A stretch of 53,282 nt of DNA from Delta-02 sp964513565 (GCA_964513565.1 CAZENE010000023.1:1-53282), one strand, 5' to 3'; shown: positions 17,623-26,341, numbered from the stretch's first letter. The notes: generated by a model not told the origin, from the sequence alone. Program-made: numbers and translations.

Positions 17623-18354
17623 ATGGAAATAATCACCGCAAATAATCTGACCAAGGACTATGACGGGTTCAGGGCCGTGGATCAGGTTAATTTTTCAATC
17701 ATCTCGGGTGAATGCTTCGGTTTTCTTGGTCCAAACGGGGCGGGAAAAACGACGATAATGCGTATCCTCTATTGTTTTATGCCGCCGACCGGCGGAGACG
17801 TCCGGGTGCTCGGGATGGATGTCACACGGGAACCGAGCCTAATAAAATCGCGCATAGGCGTCATGCCTCAGGATGACAGTCTCGATCCCGACCTTTCAGT
17901 GCTCCAGAACCTTGTCGTTTATGCACGGTATTTCGATATTCCGAGGCAGACCTCATCAGCTGTGGCCAGCGACCTTCTTCTGTCTGTCGGCCTGTCGGGA
18001 AAGATGCACGCAAATATCAGGAGTCTTTCGGGAGGGATGAAAAGAAGCCTCCTCCTTGTCAGGTCAGTGATAAATGACCCGGAAATTATAATACTCGACG
18101 AACCCACGACGGGCCTTGACCCACACAGCAGGCAAATGGTCTGGAAAAGACTCGACGGGCTGAAATCCCAGGGTAAAACGCTTCTTCTCACCACCCATTA
18201 TATGGAGGAGGCCCAAAGGCTCTGTGACCGTGTTGCCATTATGGATAGGGGTAAGATAATAGTTATCGCATCTCCGCAGGAGCTTATGGAAAAACATGGC
18301 GGAAATCTCGAGTATGTATATCTGAAAGTTACGGGACGGAAACTTGAAAGTTAA
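17623..18354 (+). CDS. ABC-2 type transporter ATP-binding protein (NodI-like)
   Basis: Nucleotide-binding subunit of an exporter. 243 residues from the ATG at 17623. Walker A GFLGPNGAGKTT (about residue 37), Q-loop MPQDD, signature LSGGMKRSLLL, Walker B IIILDEPTTGLD and the H-loop THYMEEA are all intact. The sequence is of the NodI/DrrA class used for export of lipids, polysaccharides or drugs. An in-frame ATG at 17587 would place the start ahead of the hairpin; MEIITANNLTKDY is the natural N terminus. It overlaps the permease gene by 11 bases. Confidence 0.93.
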   Translation: MEIITANNLTKDYDGFRAVDQVNFSIISGECFGFLGPNGAGKTTIMRILYCFMPPTGGDVRVLGMDVTREPSLIKSRIGVMPQDDSLDPDLSVLQNLVVYARYFDIPRQTSSAVASDLLLSVGLSGKMHANIRSLSGGMKRSLLLVRSVINDPEIIILDEPTTGLDPHSRQMVWKRLDGLKSQGKTLLLTTHYMEEAQRLCDRVAIMDRGKIIVIASPQELMEKHGGNLEYVYLKVTGRKLES

Positions 18355-19099
18355 GCGCGCTTACCGGGTTTGGCAACGGCACCTGACGGTTTACACGAAG
18401 CTTTACCTCTCGAGCATCGCGCTCAATTTTGTTGAACCTGTCCTTTACCTCGTGGCTCTCGGCTTTGGCCTTGGCGGCTATATTACAGAGGTGCAGGGAA
18501 AGCCTTACATAAATTTTATCGCGCCGGGCATTATTGCCTCTTCTTCCATGTTTGCCACGGTTTATGAATGCACCTACTCCACGTATGTGCGGATCTTCTA
18601 TCAGAAGACCTTTGACGCCATCTTATCCACGCCTGTCAATATTGATGATCTTATAGCGGGAGAGATGATGTGGGGAGCCACAAAAAGCGTTCTCTACGGA
18701 ATAATAATCATCGGGACAATAAGCGCTTTTCGTCTCGTTGATTCGGCTTTAGTCGTTCTCGTTATTCCCATACTCTTTCTGAGCGGGCTTATCTTCGCGG
18801 AGATCTCTCTTTTCTGCGTGGCATTGGTGCCGGGGGTCGATTCCCTGAACTACTTTTATACTCTTTTCATGTCACCCATGTTCCTTTTTTCCGGCATATT
18901 TTTCCCGTTAGACGTTCTACCTCCTTTTGTGAGCAAGATCGCCTGGTTCACTCCGCTTTATCACCTGACCAACGTCTGCAGGTCCCTTGCATCAGGCCAA
19001 CCGCTTGAGGCCGTAGAGGGCATATTATGGATAACAGCCGTCGTGATCATATTGGCCCCGATCCCGTTTCACTTTATGCGGAAAAGAATAGTCCGATAG
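18344..19099 (+). CDS. ABC-2 type transporter permease (NodJ-like)
   Basis: Membrane subunit partnering the preceding ATPase. 251 residues with six predicted hydrophobic segments (about 27-50, 60-82, 108-132, 138-162, 172-192, 225-243). It has ABC-2 features such as FIAPGIIASSSMFATVYECTY and FLFSGIFFPLDVLP. The start is a TTG at 18344 inside the end of the ATPase gene. Substrate unknown; the NodIJ-like architecture is compatible with export of a lipid-linked or polyketide/oligosaccharide compound. Confidence 0.9.
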   Translation: MKVKRAYRVWQRHLTVYTKLYLSSIALNFVEPVLYLVALGFGLGGYITEVQGKPYINFIAPGIIASSSMFATVYECTYSTYVRIFYQKTFDAILSTPVNIDDLIAGEMMWGATKSVLYGIIIIGTISAFRLVDSALVVLVIPILFLSGLIFAEISLFCVALVPGVDSLNYFYTLFMSPMFLFSGIFFPLDVLPPFVSKIAWFTPLYHLTNVCRSLASGQPLEAVEGILWITAVVIILAPIPFHFMRKRIVR

Positions 19100-19238
19100 A
19101 AGATAAGACCGTAAGGCGTTGATCACTCTGTCGGAAAGTTTCTTTACCAGGTAGTGCCGTCATTCCTGCGTCAAACTCCGGGTGACGACAAAGGATTGTG
19201 CCGATAAATGGCCCTGGATGATAAAAAGGCTTTTCGCC

Positions 19239-20762
19239 TTACGGTCTCTTATAATCCAGAAGCCTCAGGATGACCCGGTCGATCATCCTGTCAATTGCGC
19301 CTGCTGACGGGTGATCGTTCGATATTATCGAGAAGACGAGATCCTCGTTGGCATATGTGGTCATGTACCCGGACAAACTCCTGACTCCGGTCATTGTACC
19401 GGTCTTCGCACGGATCATCCCGGATGCACGGGACCCCTTGAGTCGCCGCGCCAGAGTGCCGTCGATGCTCATGACGGGAAGAGATTCGTAGAAATATGCC
19501 GAGCAGGGGCCGCTCGCCATGACCTGCAGCAATCGTGCGAGCTGACGGGTGGTGATAAGGTTCTGCCGGGAGAGGCCGCAGCCATCGGACATCACGGCAC
19601 CGGCCATATCGATCCCGGCTTTATCGAGAGCGTCAAGGGCAACAGCGGTCGCATTGCTCGTAGCGAATGGGTTTCCCGTGGTCCTTCCGAGAGCGAAAAG
19701 GAGCATTTCCGAATACAGGTTATTGCTCAGCTTATTGACCACTTTAATGAGCTCGGCGAGCCTGGCAGACCGGTGCACAACGAGGGTTTGCAAGGGCACC
19801 GTATTGATTCGCGATGCTATATCGATGATATTCGGGCAATTACGGGCACACAGGATTTCTCCTGTCAGTTTTATACCACCGGACATCAGCGTTTCCTTGA
19901 GAACGAATCCTCCAAACTGCGCGGGATAGCGGACAGGAACGTAGTGGATCGTCGCAGAGCTTCCGGGTCCTTTCCAGCCCGTGACCTGCAGCGTTCTCGG
20001 GTCTGTATAGTAAAACCCGACCATGTCACGCCCCGTCATTTTTCGTGAATTCAGCCTGTTGACAAGCCGTATGTAATCGCTCGCGGGTTCCATTACAAAT
20101 TGAAAGCCTAGCGGCATCTGCGCCGATGGAATTATCTCGAGCTGTATACAGTTATTATTAAAGGTAAATGCATCCCGGGGGGCGCAAAAACACCGCATCG
20201 CGTCGTCCATATCCCAACCCCGGCCGTAAGGGCTTTCCGGAAATGCCGAGTTATCAATGATAAGGTCGCCCTGTATCTCGGTAATGCCTATCTCCGCCAG
20301 CTGTTTTGCCCAATCCTTGAAAACCCTAGCGGGGTCATTGTCGTTAAAGTATCCCGATATCGTAGGATCGCCGGACCCTTCGACAATGAGGTCCCCGTCC
20401 AGTATGCCGGACCGCACACTGCCATTTGTCAGGAGCCGCGTTTGAAAACGAAAATCCGGCGTGAGTACAAGAAGGGCTGCGGCACTTGTAACGAGTTTCA
20501 TGTTGGATGCAGGTGTGAGGGGCCTGTCGGGATTATGTTCGAAGATCCCTTTTCCCGTTGTCATCGATTCCACAACGATCCCAAACTTCGCGGAACGTAC
20601 TGCCGGATCACTTATTATGGCCTTGAGATCGCGCGCCAGGTCCCTCTCGCCGTCTGATGCCTGGCAGGGATGGATGAGGCCAACGAGAAAGATAATGACA
20701 AGACCTAGGGTGACCGGAAATGGCGGCGGGCAATTGAAAATACGGCCGGGCGTTATTTTCAT
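19239..20762 (-). CDS. dacB: D-alanyl-D-alanine carboxypeptidase/endopeptidase, PBP4 type
   Basis: Periplasmic penicillin-binding protein that trims or cleaves peptidoglycan peptides. 507 residues with an N-terminal hydrophobic signal (VTLGLVIIFLVGLI) ending near QAS. The active-site triad is visible: SxxK in PASNMKLV, SxN in KLSNNLYSEM, and KTG in RAKTGTMTG. The long insertion between SxxK and SxN is typical of class C PBP4. The start at 20762 overlaps the stop of the upstream glycosyltransferase as ATGA, preferred over an ATG 12 codons earlier. Last gene of the minus-strand chain. Confidence 0.93.
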   Translation of the reverse strand: MKITPGRIFNCPPPFPVTLGLVIIFLVGLIHPCQASDGERDLARDLKAIISDPAVRSAKFGIVVESMTTGKGIFEHNPDRPLTPASNMKLVTSAAALLVLTPDFRFQTRLLTNGSVRSGILDGDLIVEGSGDPTISGYFNDNDPARVFKDWAKQLAEIGITEIQGDLIIDNSAFPESPYGRGWDMDDAMRCFCAPRDAFTFNNNCIQLEIIPSAQMPLGFQFVMEPASDYIRLVNRLNSRKMTGRDMVGFYYTDPRTLQVTGWKGPGSSATIHYVPVRYPAQFGGFVLKETLMSGGIKLTGEILCARNCPNIIDIASRINTVPLQTLVVHRSARLAELIKVVNKLSNNLYSEMLLFALGRTTGNPFATSNATAVALDALDKAGIDMAGAVMSDGCGLSRQNLITTRQLARLLQVMASGPCSAYFYESLPVMSIDGTLARRLKGSRASGMIRAKTGTMTGVRSLSGYMTTYANEDLVFSIISNDHPSAGAIDRMIDRVILRLLDYKRP

Positions 20763-22405
20763 TGATAATTTGAAAGGAGGCATCTGTCGTTCTGGCATTT
20801 CAGTATTCTAATGCGCCCGGGAAGTTTCTTTTGCAAATTTCCGATCCTTTTATGTTTTGTTACAAAAAGGACCTTCTTCCCGGATCCAAGGAGGTCGAGG
20901 AATTCAATTTCATCCATGAAATATTTTTTGGAATCTTCATACCGGGAACCCATTGCGAGTTCCCCCCTGTATGAAGCGATGACTACCGGCCGTTGGAGAT
21001 AGAAGGGAAGCGTTAGATCGAGAGACGAATAATTGATTATGATGTCCGGCTTGTTCCCCTGGGCTAAAGCCGTCATAGCGAGCACTTTTGCGGTATTCGC
21101 CCGATCGATCACCCCCAGATGGGCCACGATGGCAATGATGGTGGCGAGAGAGAAAAGGAACAGGACGGCAAAGGTATTTTTTGGTATCCTGAATGGCTTC
21201 AGCATGAGAAGCAGAAAACAAGCCGCCGCACTTAACGATATGGCCAGAAAAAGGAATTTGACGTCCCGGGCAATGGAGAGGGCATCCATGGTGATATCGT
21301 CGATGTAGGAAAGGAATGCCGGGCTCAGGTATGCAAAAACGGCGGCGGCGAAAACTGCTAGAATGACACAGTTGCCGAGGACCTCCCAGGGCCGGGTGAA
21401 CGAGGATTCCCTGTTTTGATAAAAGAGGACGCCTATCAGGATCGAAAGCGCCGGGAAAATGGGAAGGATATACGGTGGCAATTTCGATCCCGACACACTG
21501 AAGAAGAGAAATACCAAAGCCGACCATATAGCGAACAACCGGCAGTCCGGCCTTTTCCAGGCCATGGCAAAGGCTCGCGGGATGTAAAGCGACCAGGGGA
21601 GCATTCCCCCGAAGAGTACAGGAAAAAAATAAAAGATCGGCCCGCTGCGCTTATGCTTGGTTGATAGGAACCTGAGGAAATGCTGGTCGACGAAAAAGAA
21701 ATCAAAAAATTCCGGTTCCCGGATAGAGATCAGAACGAACCACGGCGCCGCTATAGCGCAATACAGGGCGATCCCGCGGACCAGTTTCATTTCCTTTATA
21801 AAAGAGAGATCCCGCTCCATCAGCAGGAAAATGAATAATGTCAGGCACAGCAGGACCGGTGCTACGGGGCCTTTCGTGAGGGTAGCGAGCGCCATTGCGG
21901 CGTAGAATCCCCAGAGAAAAAGGGTTTTTCTTTCCCGGTAAAATCCGTAAAAGCACAAAAGCGACAGGAACAGCCAGAAAGTCAGGACCATGTCCGTCGT
22001 GACGATACGGGACATTGCAAAAAAACCGAATGACGAAAGGAGAACAAGGGAGCCGAGGAATGCGGCGAAATCGTCAGTCCACCGCCGTACGAAGAAGAAG
22101 AGGCTGAATATGCATAAGAGAGCGGCGAGTGCGTTCGGGAACCTGAAGGACCATTCACTTACGCCGAAAATGTTATAGGACAATGAAACCGCCCAGTACA
22201 GGAACGGAGGTTTTTCAAAATACCGTATATCATTGAGGCGCGGCACTGTGTAATCACCGCTTTCCACCATTTCACGCGGGATCTCGGCGTAACGGCCTTC
22301 GTCGGGCTCCTTCAGGGAATATGAGCCGAGGCCCGAAAAAAGAAAAACAAATGATAACACGAAAAGGATGCCGATATATCCGGCGAGCTTTTTTTGTCGG
22401 ATCAA
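20759..22405 (-). CDS. GT39/ArnT-like membrane glycosyltransferase
   Basis: Polyprenyl-phosphate-sugar-dependent glycosyltransferase of the PMT/ArnT group. 548 residues with about 11-12 hydrophobic helices in the first 430 and a soluble C-terminal segment. The first periplasmic loop has the conserved catalytic EPDEGRYAEIPREM and the following FEKPPFLYW. Begins with TTG immediately after the stop of the previous GT39 gene. Acceptor (lipid A, other glycolipid or protein) cannot be inferred. Its 3' end overlaps dacB. Confidence 0.9.
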   Translation of the reverse strand: MIRQKKLAGYIGILFVLSFVFLFSGLGSYSLKEPDEGRYAEIPREMVESGDYTVPRLNDIRYFEKPPFLYWAVSLSYNIFGVSEWSFRFPNALAALLCIFSLFFFVRRWTDDFAAFLGSLVLLSSFGFFAMSRIVTTDMVLTFWLFLSLLCFYGFYRERKTLFLWGFYAAMALATLTKGPVAPVLLCLTLFIFLLMERDLSFIKEMKLVRGIALYCAIAAPWFVLISIREPEFFDFFFVDQHFLRFLSTKHKRSGPIFYFFPVLFGGMLPWSLYIPRAFAMAWKRPDCRLFAIWSALVFLFFSVSGSKLPPYILPIFPALSILIGVLFYQNRESSFTRPWEVLGNCVILAVFAAAVFAYLSPAFLSYIDDITMDALSIARDVKFLFLAISLSAAACFLLLMLKPFRIPKNTFAVLFLFSLATIIAIVAHLGVIDRANTAKVLAMTALAQGNKPDIIINYSSLDLTLPFYLQRPVVIASYRGELAMGSRYEDSKKYFMDEIEFLDLLGSGKKVLFVTKHKRIGNLQKKLPGRIRILKCQNDRCLLSNYQ

Positions 22406-24007
22406 TTACCCATTACCTTCTGTTGTATAATGAAAAATGACCATCGGCGTATTCCCAATCGTATTCTCCAAGCGCACTGCGACGCCGGGGATGGCCTTTT
22501 CAACCTTTCCCGCATCGCGCTTACGGGTAAGCAGATAGAATTCCCTTTCATTACCCGCAAACTGCCGCAGTCCCTTTTCGTCATTTTCCTCTATATGCAC
22601 GGCAAACCTGCCGACATAGTATACATATACTCCACGCATACTGCCATAATAGACCCATGGTGTCTTGTCGCCCGCAAGGGCCAGCAACTTTTCGCTAAAG
22701 GGTTTAGGGGATTTATAATGATTCACTTTTTCAAAGACGGACAAATTGCCGGTCATATATGCGACCCCCAGAAATATGGCAATGCAGGCAAATGCTTTCC
22801 TGACGGCGGAAAATTTAACACAGGCAAAGATGCAGATTCCGGAGCTAAGAGACAGAATGCCGAGAGTGATCCTTTCGGGGGTGAATTCCCGGTACTGTGG
22901 GGAATTGTAGACAAATAGCGTTATGCCGAGGCAGCAGAATACCGCGGCCGCAACCGAATAGGCGATCCTGTTGTACAGCTTGTCACGATCGAGTATCGGA
23001 CCGGAAACGATGACGGCGAGGGCCGGCAGTGCGGGAAGCATATACTTGCTGATCTTTCCCGAGGACAATGAAAGGAAGAAGAGGAACCAGAGGAACCACA
23101 GAAGAAAAAAACGGGTCCTGTTATCCGTCTTCCAAGTTTTGAATGCCGTATAGAGACCGAAGGGTAAAAACAGGCTCCACGGGAAAAAATCAAGGGGGAG
23201 CGTCGTAAAATAATAATAAAAGGGTCTCTTATGGCTCCAGGCCTCAAAAAACCTCAGGAAGTTCTGGCGAAGGATGTTTTCATACAGGAATGGATACCCC
23301 TCCTTTAAATATACGGCCCAATACCATGGAACGATAAGAGCGAGGAATACGCAAAGACCGAATACGGTATGCCGGGTTATTAAAAGGTGCAGTTTCTTTT
23401 CAGAGATACAGTACAGAATAATGACCGGAACGGCAAGCGCGGCGGAAAGGGGGCCTTTAGCCATAAATGCAAAGGCGAGCATGATAAAAAAGCCATAATA
23501 CCAACGGGTCTGGCCGGTTTCGTTGAATCTGTAGAATGCAAAGAGGGCAAGAACGAGAGCGGTCGAAAAGACCATATCGACCTGAAGGTAACGCGCCTGC
23601 CAGTAAAAGAGGGGTGTGAGCCCCAGGACAATAATGGCGGTGATCGACCGGGAAAGACCGAATGATTTGCCGGCCGCAAGAAAAAGGGCAATAAGAGTGA
23701 CGAGCGCGGCACAGGCGGAAGCGAGGCGCATTGAGGCCTCATCCGGGAGGTACCTGAATGTTTTGGTAAATGCAAAAACGACATAGTAGAAAAGTGGAGG
23801 TTTTTCGCCGTACGGCACATTGTTTAAATGGGGCACGACGGGATCAGTATCCAGTTCTCTGACTATCTGTGCGAAGTCGCCTTCGTCGGGAGCCCAGAAA
23901 TCCCGCACCCCGAGATTGATGAAATAAAGAAGCAGAGACCCGGCAACGAGAAAGACCAATAAAAGCCTGAAGGATTTGCGGTCGGTGGTGCCGTGCCGGT
24001 GGTCCAT
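22406..24007 (-). CDS. GT39/ArnT-like membrane glycosyltransferase
   Basis: Second GT39 paralog. 533 residues from the ATG at 24007, which overlaps the stop of the kinase-like gene by one base (TAATG). It carries APDEGDFAQIVREL and GEKPPLFYY, matching the catalytic loop of the adjacent paralog, then roughly 11 transmembrane helices and a C-terminal soluble part. The tandem copies share layout but are well diverged, suggesting different donors or acceptors rather than a recent duplication. Confidence 0.9.
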   Translation of the reverse strand: MDHRHGTTDRKSFRLLLVFLVAGSLLLYFINLGVRDFWAPDEGDFAQIVRELDTDPVVPHLNNVPYGEKPPLFYYVVFAFTKTFRYLPDEASMRLASACAALVTLIALFLAAGKSFGLSRSITAIIVLGLTPLFYWQARYLQVDMVFSTALVLALFAFYRFNETGQTRWYYGFFIMLAFAFMAKGPLSAALAVPVIILYCISEKKLHLLITRHTVFGLCVFLALIVPWYWAVYLKEGYPFLYENILRQNFLRFFEAWSHKRPFYYYFTTLPLDFFPWSLFLPFGLYTAFKTWKTDNRTRFFLLWFLWFLFFLSLSSGKISKYMLPALPALAVIVSGPILDRDKLYNRIAYSVAAAVFCCLGITLFVYNSPQYREFTPERITLGILSLSSGICIFACVKFSAVRKAFACIAIFLGVAYMTGNLSVFEKVNHYKSPKPFSEKLLALAGDKTPWVYYGSMRGVYVYYVGRFAVHIEENDEKGLRQFAGNEREFYLLTRKRDAGKVEKAIPGVAVRLENTIGNTPMVIFHYTTEGNG

Positions 24008-24540
24008 TACTGACAACCGTACTTTTCCATGATTCTGCTGAGATTTCTCAGGGCATCATCTTCGGTCGCCGTGTTCAGGATATATTCATCGGCCATCACA
24101 ATGGGGACGGCCGTTCCATATTCTATTTCCCTCAGGTCGCGCGCATCGAATCCTTCGGGTGAATCATCCCGCCTTCCCCGCGTTATCATCCGGCTTAAGC
24201 GCATATTGCGCGGGGTGACAAATGCTATTACGCACGCTTCAACCTGGGCGCGTATCAATTCTATTTCCGGCCAGGAGCGCATTCCTTCAAGAAACACTGA
24301 CTCACGCCCAGACTCGCGGGCGGCGTTCAAAGCAAGCCTCGTGACGCCGAGTCCGTCATCTCCCCGAAGAAGGGTGGACAGGGCAGCCATACCCTCGGGA
24401 GTGGCTTCTATGTTGCGTTTCTCCCGCTCGCTGCGGACTATGTCCCCTGTCGCAAAATAGGGTATCCCCTGTTGCTGTGCATATGTGCGAGCGATGTTTT
24501 TGCCCGACGCAGGCATACCGACTATAACGAAATATCTCAT
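24007..24540 (-). CDS. P-loop kinase-like protein (UPF0200 / dephospho-CoA kinase-like)
   Basis: 177 residues resembling a small P-loop nucleotide kinase family (UPF0200) better known from archaea. The P-loop is GMPASGKN, so the usual Ser/Thr after Lys is Asn. FATGDIVRSE, ATPEGMAALSTLLR and FLEGMRSWPEIELIR follow the family pattern, and FVTPRNMRLSRMITRGRRDD resembles the lid and Arg-rich region. Lies between rnpB and the GT39 pair. Substrate unknown. Confidence 0.7.
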   Translation of the reverse strand: MRYFVIVGMPASGKNIARTYAQQQGIPYFATGDIVRSEREKRNIEATPEGMAALSTLLRGDDGLGVTRLALNAARESGRESVFLEGMRSWPEIELIRAQVEACVIAFVTPRNMRLSRMITRGRRDDSPEGFDARDLREIEYGTAVPIVMADEYILNTATEDDALRNLSRIMEKYGCQ

Positions 24541-24580
24541 AATGGGGCTCTCTTATCAAAGATGTATATTTTTAATTAAA

Positions 24581-24945
24581 AAGGGCAGACTGTAAGCCGG
24601 GTTCTGTTTTTCCGCTTTCTAAGGCGGAAACGGCGATCATTTCTCTGTATCCGGCACCGGCCGGATATCAAGCGGCCTACCCGGGTATTGGACGGGCCAT
24701 CCACGCCGCTCTTGAGCGGCACCCTCTTTGGCCTTGCATCAGATGGGGTTTGCAAAGCTCCCGCGTCGCCGCGGGACTGGTGGGCTCTTACCCCGCCTTT
24801 TCACCCTTACCCCGATGGGGCGGTATATTTTCTGTTGCACTTTCCCTGGGGTTGCCCCCGGTTCCCGTTAAGAACCATCCTGCCCTTCGATGCCCGGACT
24901 TTCCTCCCCGCTTTATGAGCGGAGCGATCACCCGTCTACCCTTTT
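24581..24945 (-). ncRNA. rnpB: RNase P RNA, bacterial class A
   Basis: Catalytic RNA that cuts tRNA 5' leaders. On the minus strand the 5' part contains the universally conserved GAGGAAAGTCCGGGC (plus 24892-24906) and the 3' part ACAGAACCCGGCTTAC (plus 24592-24607), which form the core helices. The terminal helix pairs AAAGGGTAGACGG near the 5' end with GTCTGCCCTTTTT at the 3' end. About 365 nt. Its 5' end overlaps the stop codon of rnhA by about ten bases. Exact ends are estimates. Confidence 0.95.
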
Positions 24946-25334
24946 AATATGGCATCCTTCGCAAGCTTATCGGCTTCCCGATTCTTTTCCCGCGGAATAT
25001 AGTTTATCGCAAATTTATCGAAATTGCCTATTGTTTGTTTGATTTTTTTCACATACTGAAAGAGGGTCATATTCTTTATCTTGTAGAGCCCGTTGATCTG
25101 GTTGGCGACCAGCTGGGAATCGGTGTAGACGGTGACATCTTTTATAGAGTTTTGTACAGCTTCATGGAGGGCAATAAGGAGCGCCTCATATTCGGCCATG
25201 TTGTTCGTCATCTCTCCCAGGAAAATGCTTTTAGTGAATAGCACTGTCCCGTCTTTATTGCGTGCAACGATGCCCGCCCCCGATCTTCCCGGATTTCCTG
25301 AAGACGCCCCATCAACGTTGATGTACCACTGCAT
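24936..25334 (-). CDS. rnhA: Ribonuclease HI family protein
   Basis: Degrades RNA in RNA-DNA hybrids. 132 residues from the ATG at 25334 (TAATG overlap with the zinc-ribbon gene). Catalytic residues are visible: Asp in YINVDGASSGNPG, Glu in NMAEYEAL, Asp in VYTDSQLV, and a C-terminal Asp in READKLAKDA. The basic protrusion of E. coli RNase HI is absent, as in the shorter archaeal/Bacillus-like group. The last three codons and the TAG lie inside the 5' end of rnpB. Confidence 0.9.
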   Translation of the reverse strand: MQWYINVDGASSGNPGRSGAGIVARNKDGTVLFTKSIFLGEMTNNMAEYEALLIALHEAVQNSIKDVTVYTDSQLVANQINGLYKIKNMTLFQYVKKIKQTIGNFDKFAINYIPREKNREADKLAKDAILKG

Positions 25335-26050
25335 TAATCGTTTTCCCGGAAAAACAGGATGCGATTGCAGCTCGGGCACTGGATAAGCTGTTTATTTTTT
25401 GTTACTTCGATAAAAAGCTGCGGTGGAATATTCATGTTGCAGCCAAGGCATACGCCGTGTTTCACATTTGTGACCGCGACGCCTCCTCGCCTTTCCCGGA
25501 GAATGCCATAGATATTCCGCAAATTCTCGCTTACAACAGATAGAAGATTGTCCCTTTCCTGGGTAAGTTTTGCAATAACCTCATCCATCGATCTTATTTC
25601 TTTTTCGATGACGGATCTTTCGGCTTCGGATTCTCTTTCGATGTCTTTGAGACGAACGTTTGAATTGTCATTGTCTTTTTTCAGGTCCTCGACTTTGTCC
25701 ATAAGCACGAGGACGTCTTCTTCGGTCCGGTCATTGGCTTCCTTCGCCGCTTCGATCTCTTTCAGGAGGGCCTGGTATTCCTTGTTTGTCTTCACATCAT
25801 AGAGCCTTGCTTCAAGTTTCCTTATCTTTTCTTTCTCTACTTCGAGTTCTTTTTCTTTCTTGCGCCGCTCTTTTTCCAATTCGTCGATGATCTCTTTTTC
25901 CTTGTCGATCTTTTGGCGCAACGCAAGCACTTCTTCTTCCATCTGCTTGAGCCTTTTTGGTGCCTGCAGGAGCTTTTGTTGACCCTCCATGATCAGGGTT
26001 TCAATTTGTTGCGCTTCAAAAAGAGTTTCGAGTTCCTGCTCCAATTTCAT
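25334..26050 (-). CDS. C4 zinc-ribbon coiled-coil protein (COG1579-like)
   Basis: 238 residues. Residues 5-170 form a long antiparallel coiled coil rich in Glu/Lys; the C terminus is a zinc ribbon with ligands in HGVCLGCNMN and LIQCPSCNRIL. The family is widespread and conserved but of uncertain role, suggested to act in nucleic-acid or trafficking processes. The start at 26050 has GGGGAGG at 5 bases and is preceded by a strong hairpin plus T run (26060-26098). The next gene is an RNase HI, a common neighbour for this family. Confidence 0.9.
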   Translation of the reverse strand: MKLEQELETLFEAQQIETLIMEGQQKLLQAPKRLKQMEEEVLALRQKIDKEKEIIDELEKERRKKEKELEVEKEKIRKLEARLYDVKTNKEYQALLKEIEAAKEANDRTEEDVLVLMDKVEDLKKDNDNSNVRLKDIERESEAERSVIEKEIRSMDEVIAKLTQERDNLLSVVSENLRNIYGILRERRGGVAVTNVKHGVCLGCNMNIPPQLFIEVTKNKQLIQCPSCNRILFFREND

Positions 26051-26059
26051 TGCCTCCCC

Positions 26060-26098
26060 AAAAAGAAGGGGGTGTACCCGTTGGTACACCCCCTTCTT
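26060..26098 (-). terminator. Intrinsic terminator / possible attenuator between tRNA and zinc-ribbon gene
   Basis: A perfect 16-bp stem, AAGAAGGGGGTGTACC (26063-26078) with GGTACACCCCCTTCTT (26083-26098), loop of four. On the minus strand it ends in five T's immediately followed by the ribosome site GGGGAGG of the zinc-ribbon gene. It terminates transcription from the tRNA or acts as a leader attenuator. Confidence 0.85.
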
Positions 26099-26149
26099 CG
26101 TTAGTTGAAATCCCGTTCTATGAGAAATTTTTTCACCATTTCATTTTAA

Positions 26150-26222
26150 TGGGCCCACTTGGGTTCGAACCAAGGACCTACCGGTTATGAGCCGGTGGCT
26201 CTTCCAGCTGAGCTATGGGCCC
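26150..26222 (-). tRNA. tRNA with anticodon CAU (Met or Ile2)
   Basis: Acceptor stem GGGCCCA/TGGGCCC closes a standard cloverleaf; anticodon stem-loop CCGGCTCATAACCGG gives CAU. T-arm CTTGG-TTCGAAC-CCAAG. CCA is not encoded after the discriminator A. CAU may be elongator Met or Ile2 (lysidine-modified); it lacks initiator features I can be sure of, so the identity is left open. Confidence 0.95.
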
Positions 26223-26273
26223 AATTTTTCAATAAAATAAACAATTTTACAGCTATTGTCAATCAATCAATCA

Positions 26274-26341
26274 AGAAGGAGTCAGGGGCAAGGAGTGAGA
26301 AGATCCGAATAGATCTCCTTAGCCCTTGCTCTTTACTCCTT
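26274..26341. repeat. Imperfect inverted repeat upstream of malic enzyme
   Basis: Left arm AGGAGTCAGGGGCAAGGAGT and right arm CCTTAGCCCTTGCTCTTTA/CTCCT are inverted copies with several mismatches around AGATC-CGAAT-AGATCT. The right arm overlaps the likely promoter of the malic enzyme gene. Confidence 0.5.

Noticed and set aside
24688..24947. Open frames on the plus strand over rnpB
   Set aside because: They are antisense to RNase P RNA, whose conserved segments are unmistakable; the frames are GC/Pro-rich noise.
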